Program-made: the position numbers and the translations under genes
Source of the DNA: JAICNG01 sp035249985
GTDB taxonomy: Bacteria > Gemmatimonadota > Gemmatimonadetes > Gemmatimonadales > Gemmatimonadaceae
Reading direction: 5' to 3'
DNA: 64,000 nucleotides
Assembly (NCBI GenBank): GCA_035249985.1
Contig: DATFFP010000103.1
Location: forward strand, 1 to 64,000
The notes under the pieces: model-generated
The model's input: only the letters and a program-made list of their open reading frames with translations
Database searches by the model: none
What the model was told of the DNA's origin: nothing
In this document: piece after piece, positions 52,369 to 61,955 of the stretch
How the letters are laid out: each line of letters starts with the position of its first letter
Position numbering within the stretch: the first letter of the stretch is position 1

Positions 52369-53278
52369 GCTTCGCATCATTTGTGGCCCGACGGCCGCCG
52401 GAAAGTCGGCGCTCGCCCTTTCGCTCGCCGAGCGCGGGCCGACGACCATCATCAGCGCGGACTCGCGGCAGATCTATCGCCGCTTCGACATCGGAACTGC
52501 CAAGCCTACCGCCGGGGAGCGCCGACGCGTTCCGCATCGCGGCATCGACATCGTCGACCCCACGGAGCGCCATTCGGCCGCCGCATGGGCGGAGGACGCG
52601 ATTCGCTGGGCGGCAGAGGCGACGGCAGCGCAGCGCACAGCCGTCGTCGTCGGAGGCACCGGATTCTATCTGCGTGCGCTCGCCATGCCGCTGTTCGAGG
52701 AGCCGCCGCTGGACGCTGATCGGCGCGCCGCGCTGGCGCGCGCGCTCAACCCTATGACCACGCCCGAGCTTCGCCGGTGGTGCGAGCAGCTCGACCCTGC
52801 GCGTGCGCATCTCGGGCGCACGCAGCTGCTGCGCGCGATCGAGATCGCCATCCTCACCGGGCGGCCCATTAGCGCCTGGCATCGCGAGCAGCCCCGACGC
52901 CCAACCGTTCGCGCTCGCTGGCTCGTGGTGAGCCCCCGATCGCCGGCGGCGCTCGCGCACCGGATCGAAGAGCGTGCGGCAGCGATGGTTCGAGCGGGAT
53001 GGGAGGACGAGGTGCGCGAGCTCGTGCAAACCGTCCCCGAGGATGCCCCGGCGTGGAACGCGACTGGCTATCGTACCGTGAGGGAGCGGGTCCGCGGGAC
53101 GCTGACGCGTGACGCGATGCTGGCGCGCATCATCGTGGAGACTCGGCAGTACGCCAAGCGGCAGCGCACCTGGTTCCGGCACCAGCTGCCCTCCGAGCGG
53201 GTGACGCGCATCGATCCCGGAGACGAGCGCGCGATGGACATGGCGATCCACTGGTGGAGGGAGGGGGCGACGCAGTGA
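52355..53278 (+). CDS. miaA: tRNA dimethylallyltransferase
   Basis: 307 residues. MiaA adds dimethylallyl to A37 of tRNAs reading U-initial codons, such as the two tRNA-Ser species here. The P-loop is CGPTAAGKSALALSLA, followed by SADSRQIYRRFDIGTAKP, the GGTGFYLRAL motif and WFRHQ near the end. No ATG fits; TTG 52355, 14 nt inside mutL, gives the family N-terminus. mutL-miaA is a common order. Confidence 0.93.
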   Translation: MAAAELRIICGPTAAGKSALALSLAERGPTTIISADSRQIYRRFDIGTAKPTAGERRRVPHRGIDIVDPTERHSAAAWAEDAIRWAAEATAAQRTAVVVGGTGFYLRALAMPLFEEPPLDADRRAALARALNPMTTPELRRWCEQLDPARAHLGRTQLLRAIEIAILTGRPISAWHREQPRRPTVRARWLVVSPRSPAALAHRIEERAAAMVRAGWEDEVRELVQTVPEDAPAWNATGYRTVRERVRGTLTRDAMLARIIVETRQYAKRQRTWFRHQLPSERVTRIDPGDERAMDMAIHWWREGATQ

Positions 53279-54402
53279 GAATCGGCATCAGCTGTTATCC
53301 GACGTATGGGGGATCGGGCGCGGTCGCCACCGAGCTTGGGATCGCGCTCGCCGGGCGCGGCCACCTCGTGCATTTCATCACGTACCAGCAGCCCTTTCGG
53401 CTCCCGTCGTTTCTTCCTCGGGTGTTCTTCCATGAGGTCGATGTCGGGCGATATCCGCTGTTCGAGTATCCCCCGTACGATCTCGCGCTGGCGGTGCGCA
53501 TGCACGAGGTCGTGCGCACGCACAAGCTCGACCTGCTGCACGTCCACTACGCGATCCCTCACGCGACGAGCGCGTGGATCGCGCGCGAGATGCTCGAGGA
53601 CGGCGGCTCAGGGGTGCGCATCGCGACCACGCTGCACGGCACCGACATCACGCTCGTGGGGCAGGATCCTTCGTTCCATGCGATTGCGAAGTTTTCCATC
53701 GAGCGCTCCGATGCGCTCACGGCAGTGTCGGAATACCTCAAGCGTGAGACGTTCAACGCCTTCGGGTGCACCGGATGCGCGGTGGAAGTCATCCACAACT
53801 TCATCGATCCCGACGTCTACGACCGCCGGAAGTACACCACGACCATTCGCGATCAGGTGCAGGCCGGACGGAAAGTCCTCATGCACATCTCGAACTTCCG
53901 GCCTGTCAAACGCGTGCGGGACGTGGTGCGCATCTTCGCCCACGTCGCGCGGGCGATGCCGAGTGTGCTGGTGATGGTCGGTGACGGCCCGGATCGCGTC
54001 ACGGCCGAGAAGGAGGCCGAGGCGCTCGGCGTCTCCGACCAGACGATGTTCCTCGGGCGTCTCGACGCGATTGCGCCGCTGTTGGCGGGCGCTGATCTCT
54101 TTCTTCTTCCGACGGAGCGCGAATCGTTCGGGCTCAGCGCACTCGAGGCGCTCGCGTGCGGCGTGCCGGTGATCGGGGCGCGGGCTGGCGGGCTTCCGGA
54201 AGTGGTGCGCGATGGTGTCACGGGCGCGCTGCGCGAGGTCGGCGACGTCGAGGAAATGTCTGCCGCGGCGGTCGACATCCTCTCCTCGCCGGAGAAGTGG
54301 CAGGCGATGAGTGAAGCGGCCGCCGCCGACGCGCGCACGCGCTTTTCGCAAAAGGACATCGTCACGCGGTACGAGGATTTCTACACGCGTGTCCTCGCCT
54401 AG
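53275..54402 (+). CDS. bshA: N-acetyl-alpha-D-glucosaminyl L-malate synthase BshA
   Basis: 375 residues. BshA, a GT4 enzyme, makes GlcNAc-malate in the first step of bacillithiol synthesis. The N-terminus RIGISCYPTYGGSGAVATELG, HVHYAIPHATSA, TLHGTDITLVGQDPSF and the C-terminal ESFGLSALEALACGVPVIG (EX7E) match BshA rather than generic GT4 proteins. Start is GTG 53275 with a 4-nt overlap with miaA. bshB and bshC are not in the window. Confidence 0.9.
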   Translation: MRIGISCYPTYGGSGAVATELGIALAGRGHLVHFITYQQPFRLPSFLPRVFFHEVDVGRYPLFEYPPYDLALAVRMHEVVRTHKLDLLHVHYAIPHATSAWIAREMLEDGGSGVRIATTLHGTDITLVGQDPSFHAIAKFSIERSDALTAVSEYLKRETFNAFGCTGCAVEVIHNFIDPDVYDRRKYTTTIRDQVQAGRKVLMHISNFRPVKRVRDVVRIFAHVARAMPSVLVMVGDGPDRVTAEKEAEALGVSDQTMFLGRLDAIAPLLAGADLFLLPTERESFGLSALEALACGVPVIGARAGGLPEVVRDGVTGALREVGDVEEMSAAAVDILSSPEKWQAMSEAAAADARTRFSQKDIVTRYEDFYTRVLA

Positions 54403-55192
54403 CGAGTGGCTGACGCTCGTCCGCTGGAGGAATGCGCTGCTCGCGGGGGCGGGCGTGTTCGCGGGGGCGTGGTGGAGCGGGGGGCAGGTGTCGGTCCGCG
54501 TGGGGGCGGTCATCCTCGCGGCCCTCGCGCTCACGGCGGTCGCGAACACGACCAATGACGTTGCCGACGTGAGCATCGATCGGCTCGCACATCCCGAACG
54601 TCCGGTGGCGTCGGGCGCGATCAGTCCCGAGTCGGCTCGGCGCTTCGCCGTCATCTGCTCGGGGCTCGCGGTCGTTCTGGCCGCGGTCGTGACCTGGTGG
54701 CTGGCGGTGCTGACCGTGATCGTCGTCGCCATCATGTGGGTCTACAGCTCCCGCTTGAAGCCGCGTGGGATCCCCGGAAACGTGGCTGTCGCCGTGCTCG
54801 GGTCGCTGCCTTTTCTCTATGGCGCCGCTGCGGTCGATGAGCTGGCGAAGGGCATGCTGCTCGTCGCGATTGGGACACCGCTTCACTTCGCCCGCGAGGT
54901 GGCGAAGGACGTCGAGGACGCGACGGCAGATGCCGCCACCCGCCGGACGCTGCCGGTGACCCGCGGTCGGCAGACGGCGCGCGCCGCCGTCGTGGCCGGT
55001 GTCGCGGCCTACGCGCTGGTGGTCGCGCTGCTCACGACGGCATATCCCCTCTTCGCGTTGCTCCTGGTCCCGACCATCTTTCTCGCCATCCTTGCCGTCC
55101 GCCGTCTGTATCGCGACCGCGCCGGCACCGCAGCGCTGCTCAAGGCCGCAATGGTCCTGGCCATCGCGGCGCTCGTCATCAGCGCCCGCTGA
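54389..55192 (+). CDS. UbiA-family prenyltransferase
   Basis: 267 residues with about eight membrane helices. The two Asp-rich motifs are NTTNDVADVSIDRLAHPERP and REVAKDVEDATAD. The short RWRNALLAGAGVFAGAW start resembles the archaeal-like digeranylgeranylglyceryl phosphate synthase/MenA side of the family, so the acceptor may be a quinone precursor or a glycerol-phosphate ether; the sequence alone does not decide. Start is GTG 54389, 14 nt inside bshA. The frame is open further upstream in bshA only by chance. Confidence 0.83.
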   Translation: MSSPSEWLTLVRWRNALLAGAGVFAGAWWSGGQVSVRVGAVILAALALTAVANTTNDVADVSIDRLAHPERPVASGAISPESARRFAVICSGLAVVLAAVVTWWLAVLTVIVVAIMWVYSSRLKPRGIPGNVAVAVLGSLPFLYGAAAVDELAKGMLLVAIGTPLHFAREVAKDVEDATADAATRRTLPVTRGRQTARAAVVAGVAAYALVVALLTTAYPLFALLLVPTIFLAILAVRRLYRDRAGTAALLKAAMVLAIAALVISAR

Positions 55193-55222
55193 TCGCGTGC
55201 GTATCTCGAACGGAGAAGGGCA

Positions 55223-56026
55223 GTGACCGTCTGGCAGGCGATCATTCTCGGCGTCCTGCAAGGGCTGGCGGAGTTTCTTCCGATCAGCAGCTCGGCGCAT
55301 CTGGCGCTCACGCCGTGGATTCTCGGATGGGAGAGTCCGGGGCTCGCGTTCGATGTCGCCCTTCATGTCGGCACGCTCGCGGCGGTGCTCTGGTTCTTCC
55401 GAGCGCAGTGGGTCGCGCTCGTGCGGGCGGCCTGGCGCATCGCGGTCACGCGGCGCATCGAGACGGAGGAGGAGAAGCGTGTCCTGTTCCTCATCATCGC
55501 GACGATTCCCGGAGGCGTGGGCGGCCTCGTGCTCGCTGAATACGCCGAAACGGTCTTCCGGACGCCGGCGCTCATCGCGACGACGCTGATCATCATGGGC
55601 GTCATCCTGTGGGCGGTCGACCGGTTCGCTGCGCACGAGCGGCCGCTCGGCCAGATGCGGTGGACGCATGCGTTGCTGTTCGGGCTTGCTCAGGTTCTCG
55701 CACTCGTTCCTGGAGTTTCACGGTCCGGATCGACGATGACCGCCGGGCGGGCAATGGGCTTTCACCGGGAGAGCGCGGCGGTCTTTGCTTTCCTCATGAG
55801 CATGCCGATCACGGCCGCCGCCGCGGCGTACGAGGTACCCAAGGCGATCGCGGAAGGCGGCGTGGGCGCACCCATCATTGCCGGGGTCATCGCGTCGGGC
55901 CTCAGCGGATGGTTGGCGATCAGTGTGCTTCTGAAGTACGTCGCGCGTCACGGCTTTGGCGTGTTCGCGGCCTACCGCATCGCCCTGGGGCTCGGCGTAC
56001 TCGCACTGGTGGCCATGCGCTCATGA
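55223..56026 (+). CDS. uppP: Undecaprenyl-diphosphatase
   Basis: 267 residues with about eight membrane segments. UppP (BacA) recycles the undecaprenyl carrier of cell-wall synthesis. The catalytic region LQGLAEFLPISSSAHLAL and the second motif PGVSRSGSTMTAGR are intact. Start is GTG 55223, 30 nt after the prenyltransferase gene. Both neighbours act on polyprenyl substrates. Confidence 0.95.
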   Translation: MTVWQAIILGVLQGLAEFLPISSSAHLALTPWILGWESPGLAFDVALHVGTLAAVLWFFRAQWVALVRAAWRIAVTRRIETEEEKRVLFLIIATIPGGVGGLVLAEYAETVFRTPALIATTLIIMGVILWAVDRFAAHERPLGQMRWTHALLFGLAQVLALVPGVSRSGSTMTAGRAMGFHRESAAVFAFLMSMPITAAAAAYEVPKAIAEGGVGAPIIAGVIASGLSGWLAISVLLKYVARHGFGVFAAYRIALGLGVLALVAMRS

Positions 56027-56772
56027 TCGCCGCCCCGCCAACGTGGGACGCGGAGACGGGCGCGACGCTCGCTCGCCTCCTGGATCTTCCGCGAGTCGAG
56101 GTCATGACCTCCGTGCGCTCGACGATGGATGTCGCCCACACGCTTGGCTCCGAGGGCGCCGCGGCGGGAACGCTCGTGCTGGCCGATGAGCAAACGGCGG
56201 GGCGGGGGCGCGGAGGCAAGCCGTGGCGCTCCCAACCCGGCGCAGGAATCTGGATGACGCTGCTGGAGAGACCTAACGATCCGGACGCGCTGCGCGTGCT
56301 GTCGATCCGCCTGGGACTCAAGGCGGCCCCGGTGCTTCAGCGCTTCACGGATGAGCGCGTGGAGCTCAAGTGGCCGAATGACCTCCTGCTCGGAGGAAGG
56401 AAGCTCGCGGGGATTCTCGTCGAGACCCGGTGGCGCGAGCGGCAGGTGGACTGGGTGGCGATCGGCGTTGGTGTGAACGTTGGAATGCCTGACGAGCAGA
56501 ACGCGGCCGGGCTTCGGGAGGGGGTACGACGGATCGAGGTGCTGGCCGAGCTCATCCCGGCCTTGCGTGCCGCTGTGCTCGCGCGCGGTGTGCTGTCGCC
56601 GGACGAGCTTGAGCGTTGGGCATCCCGAGATGCCGCCGTCGGCCGCCGCTGCCGGTTGCCGACCCGCGGCGTCGTGCGCGGACTCGCGCCCGATGGGTCG
56701 CTGATGATCGAGAGCGACGGAGAGACCGCGCTCGCACGTGCAGGATCGCTCGTCCTCGAGGAGGGGCCGTGA
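56023..56772 (+). CDS. birA: Biotin--[acetyl-CoA-carboxylase] ligase, group I
   Basis: 249 residues. It attaches biotin to the carboxyl carrier protein. The active-site loop reads AGRGRGGKPWRSQPGAGIWMT and the lysine region is LKWPNDLLLGGRKLAGILVE. There is no N-terminal DNA-binding domain, so it does not act as a repressor. The open frame upstream of ATG 56023 is spurious. Overlaps uppP and coaX by 4 nt, as birA-coaX often do. Confidence 0.93.
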   Translation: MIAAPPTWDAETGATLARLLDLPRVEVMTSVRSTMDVAHTLGSEGAAAGTLVLADEQTAGRGRGGKPWRSQPGAGIWMTLLERPNDPDALRVLSIRLGLKAAPVLQRFTDERVELKWPNDLLLGGRKLAGILVETRWRERQVDWVAIGVGVNVGMPDEQNAAGLREGVRRIEVLAELIPALRAAVLARGVLSPDELERWASRDAAVGRRCRLPTRGVVRGLAPDGSLMIESDGETALARAGSLVLEEGP

Positions 56773-57611
56773 TCATCGTGTTCGATGTCGGCAATACCGA
56801 GACGACCATCGGCATCTTCGATGGCGAGGCACTGCGCGCCCACTGGCGCATCACGACCGGTGTCGTCCGCACCGCTGACGAGTACGGCGTGCTTCTCACC
56901 GAACTGGTGCGCTCCGCCGAGGTCGCCCCGGCCTCGCTCGACGGGGCGTCGATCGGCTCCGTCGTACCAGGGGTGACCGGACCGCTCGCCGAGGCCTGTG
57001 AGCGGTGGCTCGAGGCACGGGTCACGCAGATCGATGCGCGGACCAGGTTGCCCATCACGCTGGACGTCGAGGAGCCGTTGACGGTGGGCGCGGATCGCAT
57101 CATCAACACCCTCGCCGCGAGCCGGATGTACCAGAGCGATTGCATCGTCGTGGACCTCGGCACGGCCACGACTTACGACTGCATCACCGCCACCGGCGTC
57201 TTTCTCGGCGGCGTCATCGCACCGGGTGTGACCACCTCCGCTGACACGCTCGTGAGGCGCACCTCGAAGCTGCCCGCCACCGAGCTCGTTCCTCCGGCGC
57301 GTACGATTGGGCGGCGGACGGAAGAGTGCATTCGCGCCGGCGTCATGCTCGGGGCGGCCGAGTCGATCGACGGGCTCGTGAGGCGCATCAAGCGCGAGTG
57401 GCCGACGCCTTCGAGGCCCAGGGTTGTCGCCACCGGTGGCCTGGCCGAGGTCCTGGCCCCGCTCTGCACGGAGATCGAGCTGGTGGAGCCACACCTCACG
57501 CTCCACGGTCTTCGTATGGCCTTCGCGATCGTGAATGGACGGGGTGGGGCAGTGTCAGAAAACGTGGGTCGAAATCGGCGCAAAGGCGCTAAAGGGCGTG
57601 CCCGTAAGTAG
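56769..57611 (+). CDS. coaX: Type III pantothenate kinase
   Basis: 280 residues. CoaX phosphorylates pantothenate in CoA synthesis. The N-terminal IIVFDVGNTETTIGIFDG, then VGADRIINTLAA, VVDLGTATTYDCI and GGVIAPG are conserved. Start is GTG 56769. The last 12 residues are very basic (RRKGAKGRARK) and are encoded by copies of the 9-nt word of repeat D, so the C-terminus appears extended by a repeat. Confidence 0.94.
   Translation: MIIVFDVGNTETTIGIFDGEALRAHWRITTGVVRTADEYGVLLTELVRSAEVAPASLDGASIGSVVPGVTGPLAEACERWLEARVTQIDARTRLPITLDVEEPLTVGADRIINTLAASRMYQSDCIVVDLGTATTYDCITATGVFLGGVIAPGVTTSADTLVRRTSKLPATELVPPARTIGRRTEECIRAGVMLGAAESIDGLVRRIKREWPTPSRPRVVATGGLAEVLAPLCTEIELVEPHLTLHGLRMAFAIVNGRGGAVSENVGRNRRKGAKGRARK
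57577..57602 (+). repeat. Single arm of 9-nt words related to repeat D
   Basis: ggcgcaaa, ggcgctaaa and gggcgtgcc follow each other in the last codons of coaX. They resemble the word of repeat D, 15 kb away. No opposite arm is found downstream. Confidence 0.5.
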
Positions 57612-57696
57612 TTGACTGCCCGATATTTACTGAACACAGTCCGAGTCGGTGCGCAACCCTTGACGTACAGGGTCAAAGGTCATAACTTCGGCGCTG

Positions 57697-57723
57697 TTAG
57701 CACTCCCACAAACCGAGTGCTAA
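57697..57723 (+). promoter_or_regulatory. CIRCE operator (HrcA binding site) before groESL
   Basis: TTAGCACTC and GAGTGCTAA, a perfect consensus, are separated by 9 nt. HrcA binding here represses groESL outside heat shock. Two promoter options exist: TTGACG at 57660-57665 with CATAAC at 57681-57686 (15 nt apart), placing CIRCE at the transcription start, or a perfect TATAAT at 57729-57734, placing CIRCE over its -35 region. hrcA is not in the window. Confidence 0.95.
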
Positions 57724-57774
57724 CCCCCTATAATTCATCCATCACTGAACCCTAGAACCGGAGGGGCGCAAGTC

Positions 57775-58074
57775 ATGGCCACCAAGAGCAGCGTCAAGGT
57801 CAACCCACTGGCGGACCGCGTCGTCGTCAAGCCGCTCGAAGAGACGGAGCAGATGCGCGGCGGTCTCTACATCCCCGACACCGCCAAGGAGAAGCCTCAG
57901 CAGGGCGAAGTCATCGCTGCGGGCCCGGGCCGCTTCGAGAAGGACAAGCGGGTGCCGATGGAAGTGAAGGTCGGCGACAAGATCCTCTACGGAAAGTACA
58001 GCGGCACCGAGGTCACCCTCGATGGCGACACGTACTTGATCCTCAGAGAGTCCGATATCCTCGCGATCGTTTGA
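57775..58074 (+). CDS. groES: Co-chaperonin GroES
   Basis: 99 residues. The GroES fold is clear: KVNPLADRVVVKPLEETEQMRGGLYIPDTAKEKPQQGEVIAAGPGR, the mobile loop MRGGLYIP that binds GroEL, and the ending DTYLILRESDILAIV. A strong SD (ggagg) precedes ATG 57775. Controlled by CIRCE. A hairpin-forming repeat separates it from groEL. Confidence 0.97.
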   Translation: MATKSSVKVNPLADRVVVKPLEETEQMRGGLYIPDTAKEKPQQGEVIAAGPGRFEKDKRVPMEVKVGDKILYGKYSGTEVTLDGDTYLILRESDILAIV

Positions 58075-58080
58075 TGAAAC

Positions 58081-58176
58081 GGCAAAGATGACAGAATTCA
58101 GAATACGGAATTCAGAACGCAGAACGAGAGACATCTGAATTCTGAAATCTGAATTCTGACATCTGACATCTTTGCC
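58081..58176. repeat. Iterated-word inverted repeat E (7-nt word cagaatt) between groES and groEL
   Basis: Outer arms ggcaaagatg (58081-58090) and catctttgcc (58167-58176) are perfectly complementary. Inside, the left arm has five 7-nt units from 58092 (cagaatt, cagaata, cggaatt, cagaacg, cagaacg), and the right arm five from 58134 (tctgaat, tctgaaa, tctgaat, tctgaca, tctgaca). Much richer in A and T than its surroundings. It lies inside the groESL operon. Confidence 0.85.
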
Positions 58177-58215
58177 TTATCGAGAAATAATCCAGAACCT
58201 ACAGGGGACCCCGAC

Positions 58216-59850
<1,635 letters not shown>

Positions 59851-59851
59851 G

Positions 59852-59943
59852 CAGCTGCGAACTGCGAGTTGCGAACTCAAACCCCCGGGAAGCTCCTAGT
59901 GGCTTCCCGGGGGTTTGAGTTCGCAGCTCGCAGTTCGCAGCTG
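59852..59943. terminator. Iterated-word hairpin F around a strong terminator, end of groEL
   Basis: Arms of 42 nt (59852-59893 and 59902-59943) pair with a single mismatch and an 8-nt loop. The outer 27 nt of each arm consist of three 7-nt units (agctgcg, aactgcg, agttgcg; and cgcagct, cgcagtt, cgcagct). The inner part is a classical GC stem. A run of five T follows at 59944-59948 on the plus strand. It stops groEL and faces the convergent MBL-fold gene. Confidence 0.9.
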
Positions 59944-59946
59944 TTT

Positions 59947-60756
59947 TTACAGCTCCAACCTCAACTGCTCGATGCGCCCCCTCCTCACCTTGGGCTCGAA
60001 GGGTCCGACCACCGCGTCCTGGGGCGCCGCGTGCACTGCGCCGGTGAAGCGCGTGGGGGCGAGTCCCCTGCTCACCGCGCTCCGCGCCAGCGACGCGTCG
60101 TTGCACTGGTCACTGAGGTGTGCCAGCACCACGTGCGCGAGCGAAGGATGTGCGACGTCGCGGGCGACGTCGGCAGCGGCGCTGTTGCTCAAATGTCCCC
60201 GGCGACCGGCGATGCGATCGCGCACAGTGGGAGGATAGGGCCCGGCCCGGAGCATGCCCTCGTCGTGATTCGCTTCGAGCACCAGCACGTCGAGGTCGCC
60301 GAGCGCGCGGCGAAGTGCCGCGTTGACGTACCCGAGATCGTAGACGATTCCCACGCGGCCGCCGATATCGTCGGTGGCGATGATGGCGACCGGCTCCTCG
60401 GCGTCGTGCGGGATAGAGACCGATTGCAGCTCCATACTGGAGAATCGGAGCGTGGCCCCGGCGTCGAACGTGCGCACGTCCGCATCCCGCAGCGACGGAT
60501 AGGCCGCGACCGTCCCGCACGAGGCGTGAAGGGCCCACCCCCACGCCCGCGCCGCGGCGCATGCCCCGCGCACGTGATCGTGGTGCTCGTGTGTCACGAC
60601 GAGTGCCTCGATCGATTCACACGACACGTCGATGGCGGCGAGCCGCTGCTCCAGCGCTTTGGCGTGAAAGCCCGCGTCGACGAGCACGCGTGACCCACGG
60701 TGCTCCAGCAACACTGCATTCCCGCGACTCCCACTGCCTAACACCCAGACTCTCAT
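59947..60756 (-). CDS. MBL-fold metallo-hydrolase, YycJ/WalJ-like
   Basis: 269 residues. The metallo-beta-lactamase motif THEHHDHVRGA is near residue 55, after the family start MRVWVLGSGSRGNAVLLEHRGSRVLVDAG. Further ligands are in SIPHDAEEP, YDLGYV and VLEANHDEGML, and VLAHLSDQCND near the end. Relatives are predicted exonucleases or phosphodiesterases. The long open frame upstream is ignored; ATG 60756 overlaps the GlmU-like gene by 4 nt. Last gene of a five-gene minus-strand operon. Confidence 0.88.
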   Translation of the reverse strand: MRVWVLGSGSRGNAVLLEHRGSRVLVDAGFHAKALEQRLAAIDVSCESIEALVVTHEHHDHVRGACAAARAWGWALHASCGTVAAYPSLRDADVRTFDAGATLRFSSMELQSVSIPHDAEEPVAIIATDDIGGRVGIVYDLGYVNAALRRALGDLDVLVLEANHDEGMLRAGPYPPTVRDRIAGRRGHLSNSAAADVARDVAHPSLAHVVLAHLSDQCNDASLARSAVSRGLAPTRFTGAVHAAPQDAVVGPFEPKVRRGRIEQLRLEL

Positions 60757-61955
60757 CCCAGCTCCTGCTGCGCGCGCTCGAATGCTCGCTTCAAATGACG
60801 ACGTCCACGATCGCTCATCGCGACGTGCCGTCTTGCCATGGCGCGGCTCGCGACCTCCAGAAACTTGTCGATCTGGTATCGACCCGCGGAGCGGCCGTCG
60901 CCCCATGCGAATGGTGGAACATACTTGGGTGGCGTGTCTGCCCCAAAGATGTTCGCCCCGGCGCCGACGACGCTGCCCGTCGTCAGGCGTAGGCCGATGC
61001 CCGTCTTCACATGATCCCCGAACAGGGTGCCGAGCTTTTGCACGCCGGTGTCGCGCATTCCCTCTGGTGTCCACAGGGGAACGTTTCCATAGGTGTTCTT
61101 CAGGTTGCTCGTGATCGTCCCCGCGCCGAGGTTCACCCAACGCCCGAGATACGAGTGGCCGACGAACCCATCGTGCGACTTGTTCGAGTGGCCGATGACG
61201 ACCGTCTCGCTGAGCTCACCGTGAATGATGCTCGACTCGCCGATCGAGCATCCGTGAATGCGCGAGCCGAGAATCGTCGAGCCGCCGTCGATGACGCACG
61301 GGCCCACCATGCGCGTGAACGCGCGCACCGTGGCGCCGCGCCGAATGAGGATGGGCCCCGCGCTCACGTCGAGCACCACGAACGGCTCGACCGTGGCGCC
61401 GCGCTCGATGAACGCCGGCTGACTCCCGATCACTACCGCATGCGCAGGCGTCTCGCACGAGAGCTCCGGCCCCAGGACGGCGACATCCTCGCCGAGCTGG
61501 ACGAGAAGATCGGTGACGAGATGCCAGACTTCGTCGACCCATCGTCCACCGACCGTCGCGACCGAGCCGCCGTCGCGCGCGAGCTCTTCGAGGGGAACTC
61601 GTCCATCGGTGAGGATCGAGGGCCGCACGGCTCGATCGAGCTTGACCGCTGCCACCCGACCGTCGCACATCCACACGTCTGCGTCGCGCAGCCGGGTTGC
61701 CAACGACACCGCGCATCGCGTGTTCGCGATGATGCCACCGACGGGCAGGTCGCGCGCTCCATCGATCGCGCCATTCTCTTCGAAATCCTCATGGGCGGCA
61801 GCGGCGATCGCTCCCGCGGGCGGCGCGCCGTGCACGCGCGCCCAGCGGTCGCGAGCGGGCAGAGCGCCGATCCGCATCGCGCTCATTGGGCGCGTCAGCG
61901 CGAATGGCTCGAACGCTCGCGCTCGCGCGTCGTCGTAGAGATACAGCGCGTTCAC
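60753..61955 (-). CDS. GlmU-like putative sugar nucleotidyltransferase with left-handed beta helix
   Basis: 400 residues. The N-terminal third (LYLYDDARARAFEPFALTRPMSAMRIGALPARDRW) belongs to the NTP_transf_4 group of putative sugar-nucleotide transferases, and residues about 175-350 are hexapeptide repeats forming a left-handed beta helix, with GHSNKSHDGFVGHSYLGRWVNLGAGTITSNLKNTYG as in GlmU C-terminal domains. A GlmU pyrophosphorylase motif LAAGxGTRM is absent, so the activity is uncertain. Start is GTG 61955, inside the end of manC. Confidence 0.8.
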   Translation of the reverse strand: MNALYLYDDARARAFEPFALTRPMSAMRIGALPARDRWARVHGAPPAGAIAAAAHEDFEENGAIDGARDLPVGGIIANTRCAVSLATRLRDADVWMCDGRVAAVKLDRAVRPSILTDGRVPLEELARDGGSVATVGGRWVDEVWHLVTDLLVQLGEDVAVLGPELSCETPAHAVVIGSQPAFIERGATVEPFVVLDVSAGPILIRRGATVRAFTRMVGPCVIDGGSTILGSRIHGCSIGESSIIHGELSETVVIGHSNKSHDGFVGHSYLGRWVNLGAGTITSNLKNTYGNVPLWTPEGMRDTGVQKLGTLFGDHVKTGIGLRLTTGSVVGAGANIFGADTPPKYVPPFAWGDGRSAGRYQIDKFLEVASRAMARRHVAMSDRGRRHLKRAFERAQQELG

